Shown here piece after piece: positions 63,705 through 64,000 of a DNA stretch of 64,000 bases. Within the stretch, counting starts at the first letter, position 1; each line of letters starts with the position of its first letter. The DNA lies in contig NZ_CP161919.1 of the NCBI RefSeq assembly GCF_040819555.1, forward strand, positions 62,001 through 126,000, written 5' to 3'. The position numbers were made by a program, and so were the translations under genes. The notes under the pieces are model-generated. The model did not search any database, had not been told where the DNA came from, and saw nothing but the letters and a program-made list of their open reading frames with translations. Source of the DNA: Nitratireductor sp. GISD-1A_MAKvit (GTDB lineage: Bacteria; Pseudomonadota; Alphaproteobacteria; Rhizobiales; Rhizobiaceae).

Positions 63705-64000
63705 TCATTTCGCCACCTCCGTCAGGCTCACACGGGCGATGCGCAGCGTGACGAGCACCACTGCAAGGCACAGAACCAGAAGAACCAGCGCATAGGCCGC
63801 CCCCCGGTTCCAGTCGCCGCCCTCGAAGAACCAGTTGTAGATGATCTCGGTGAACCAGCGGCTGCCCGGCGCGCCGAGGAGCGCCGGCGCGACATAGCTT
63901 CCGGCGGCGAGCATGAAGGTGAAGACGCAGCCCGTGGCAATGCCTGCCTTGGCATGCGGGATGACGACGCGCCAGTGAATGCGCCAGGTGGAGGCGCCCA
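63705..64000 (-). CDS. PotB-type ABC transporter permease, C-terminal part (5' end outside window)
   Basis: The open frame runs to the window edge. Visible are an EAA-like loop (GASTWRIHWRVVIPHAKAGIATG) followed by two membrane segments and the ending SLTEVAK. It is the partner of the PotC-type permease, from which it is separated by the RIME-like element. Confidence 0.85.
   Translation of the reverse strand, partial: GASTWRIHWRVVIPHAKAGIATGCVFTFMLAAGSYVAPALLGAPGSRWFTEIIYNWFFEGGDWNRGAAYALVLLVLCLAVVLVTLRIARVSLTEVAK

Overview
The window is GC-rich, densely coded chromosomal DNA from an alphaproteobacterium, most likely of the Hyphomicrobiales (rhizobial group, Phyllobacteriaceae-like). This is inferred from the large number of ABC and TRAP uptake systems, the rhizobial type of PyrE, and intergenic palindromes of kinds common in that order. 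No rRNA, tRNA, CRISPR array or insertion sequence was recognised. Both ends cut through transporter genes.

Layout. 1-6.8 kb: the end of an oligopeptide ABC ATPase, then a minus-strand Ugp-type ABC operon bracketed by two phosphodiesterase-type enzymes and preceded by a good Pho box. 6.9-15.1 kb: an XRE regulator divergent from a TRAP transporter that runs into PyrK, class 1B PyrD, an M20 carbamoyl-amidohydrolase, PyrE and a small unknown protein. 15.1-22.9 kb: a second M20 amidohydrolase divergent from a Dpp-type ABC operon with a permease-ATPase fusion and a GntR regulator. 23-26.1 kb: a second TRAP system. 26.2-29.7 kb: a copper/cytochrome-oxidase group (Cys-rich protein, PCuAC, SCO1, PepSY) plus an unknown gene. 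29.7-36.6 kb: a SorC regulator divergent from an Fbp-like ABC transporter with an MBL-fold hydrolase and a SurE nucleotidase, again with a Pho-box-like site.

36.7-39.7 kb is the most foreign-looking stretch: a single 988-residue protein resembling dermonecrotic-toxin-like (DUF6543) effectors, with a candidate ADP-ribosyltransferase domain and C-terminal Trp repeats. 39.8-48.6 kb: a Na/Pi cotransporter, a PhnCDEE transporter, a HAD phosphatase with a DeoR regulator, and 6-phosphogluconate dehydrogenase. 48.6-52.1 kb: a peroxiredoxin, a LysE exporter and trpBA. 52.3-59.0 kb: a sugar cassette (AraC, FGGY kinase, Rbs-type ABC, GntR). 59-62.6 kb: a local tandem duplication that makes a chimeric ORF, an EamA exporter, and a lysine-6-dehydrogenase-like enzyme with a divergent Lrp regulator. 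62.7-64 kb: two polyamine-type ABC permeases.

Two themes stand out. Phosphate or organophosphate scavenging recurs (Ugp plus phosphodiesterases, Fbp-type plus SurE, PhnCDEE, Na/Pi). The TRAP-PyrDK-amidohydrolase-PyrE operon looks like an uptake and interconversion route for orotate, dihydroorotate or N-carbamoyl-aspartate. Separately, eight genes carry a +1 frameshift, always an extra G in a G-run directly before CCG(G/C). Removing one base restores a family-like protein each time, so these look like systematic sequence errors rather than true pseudogenes.
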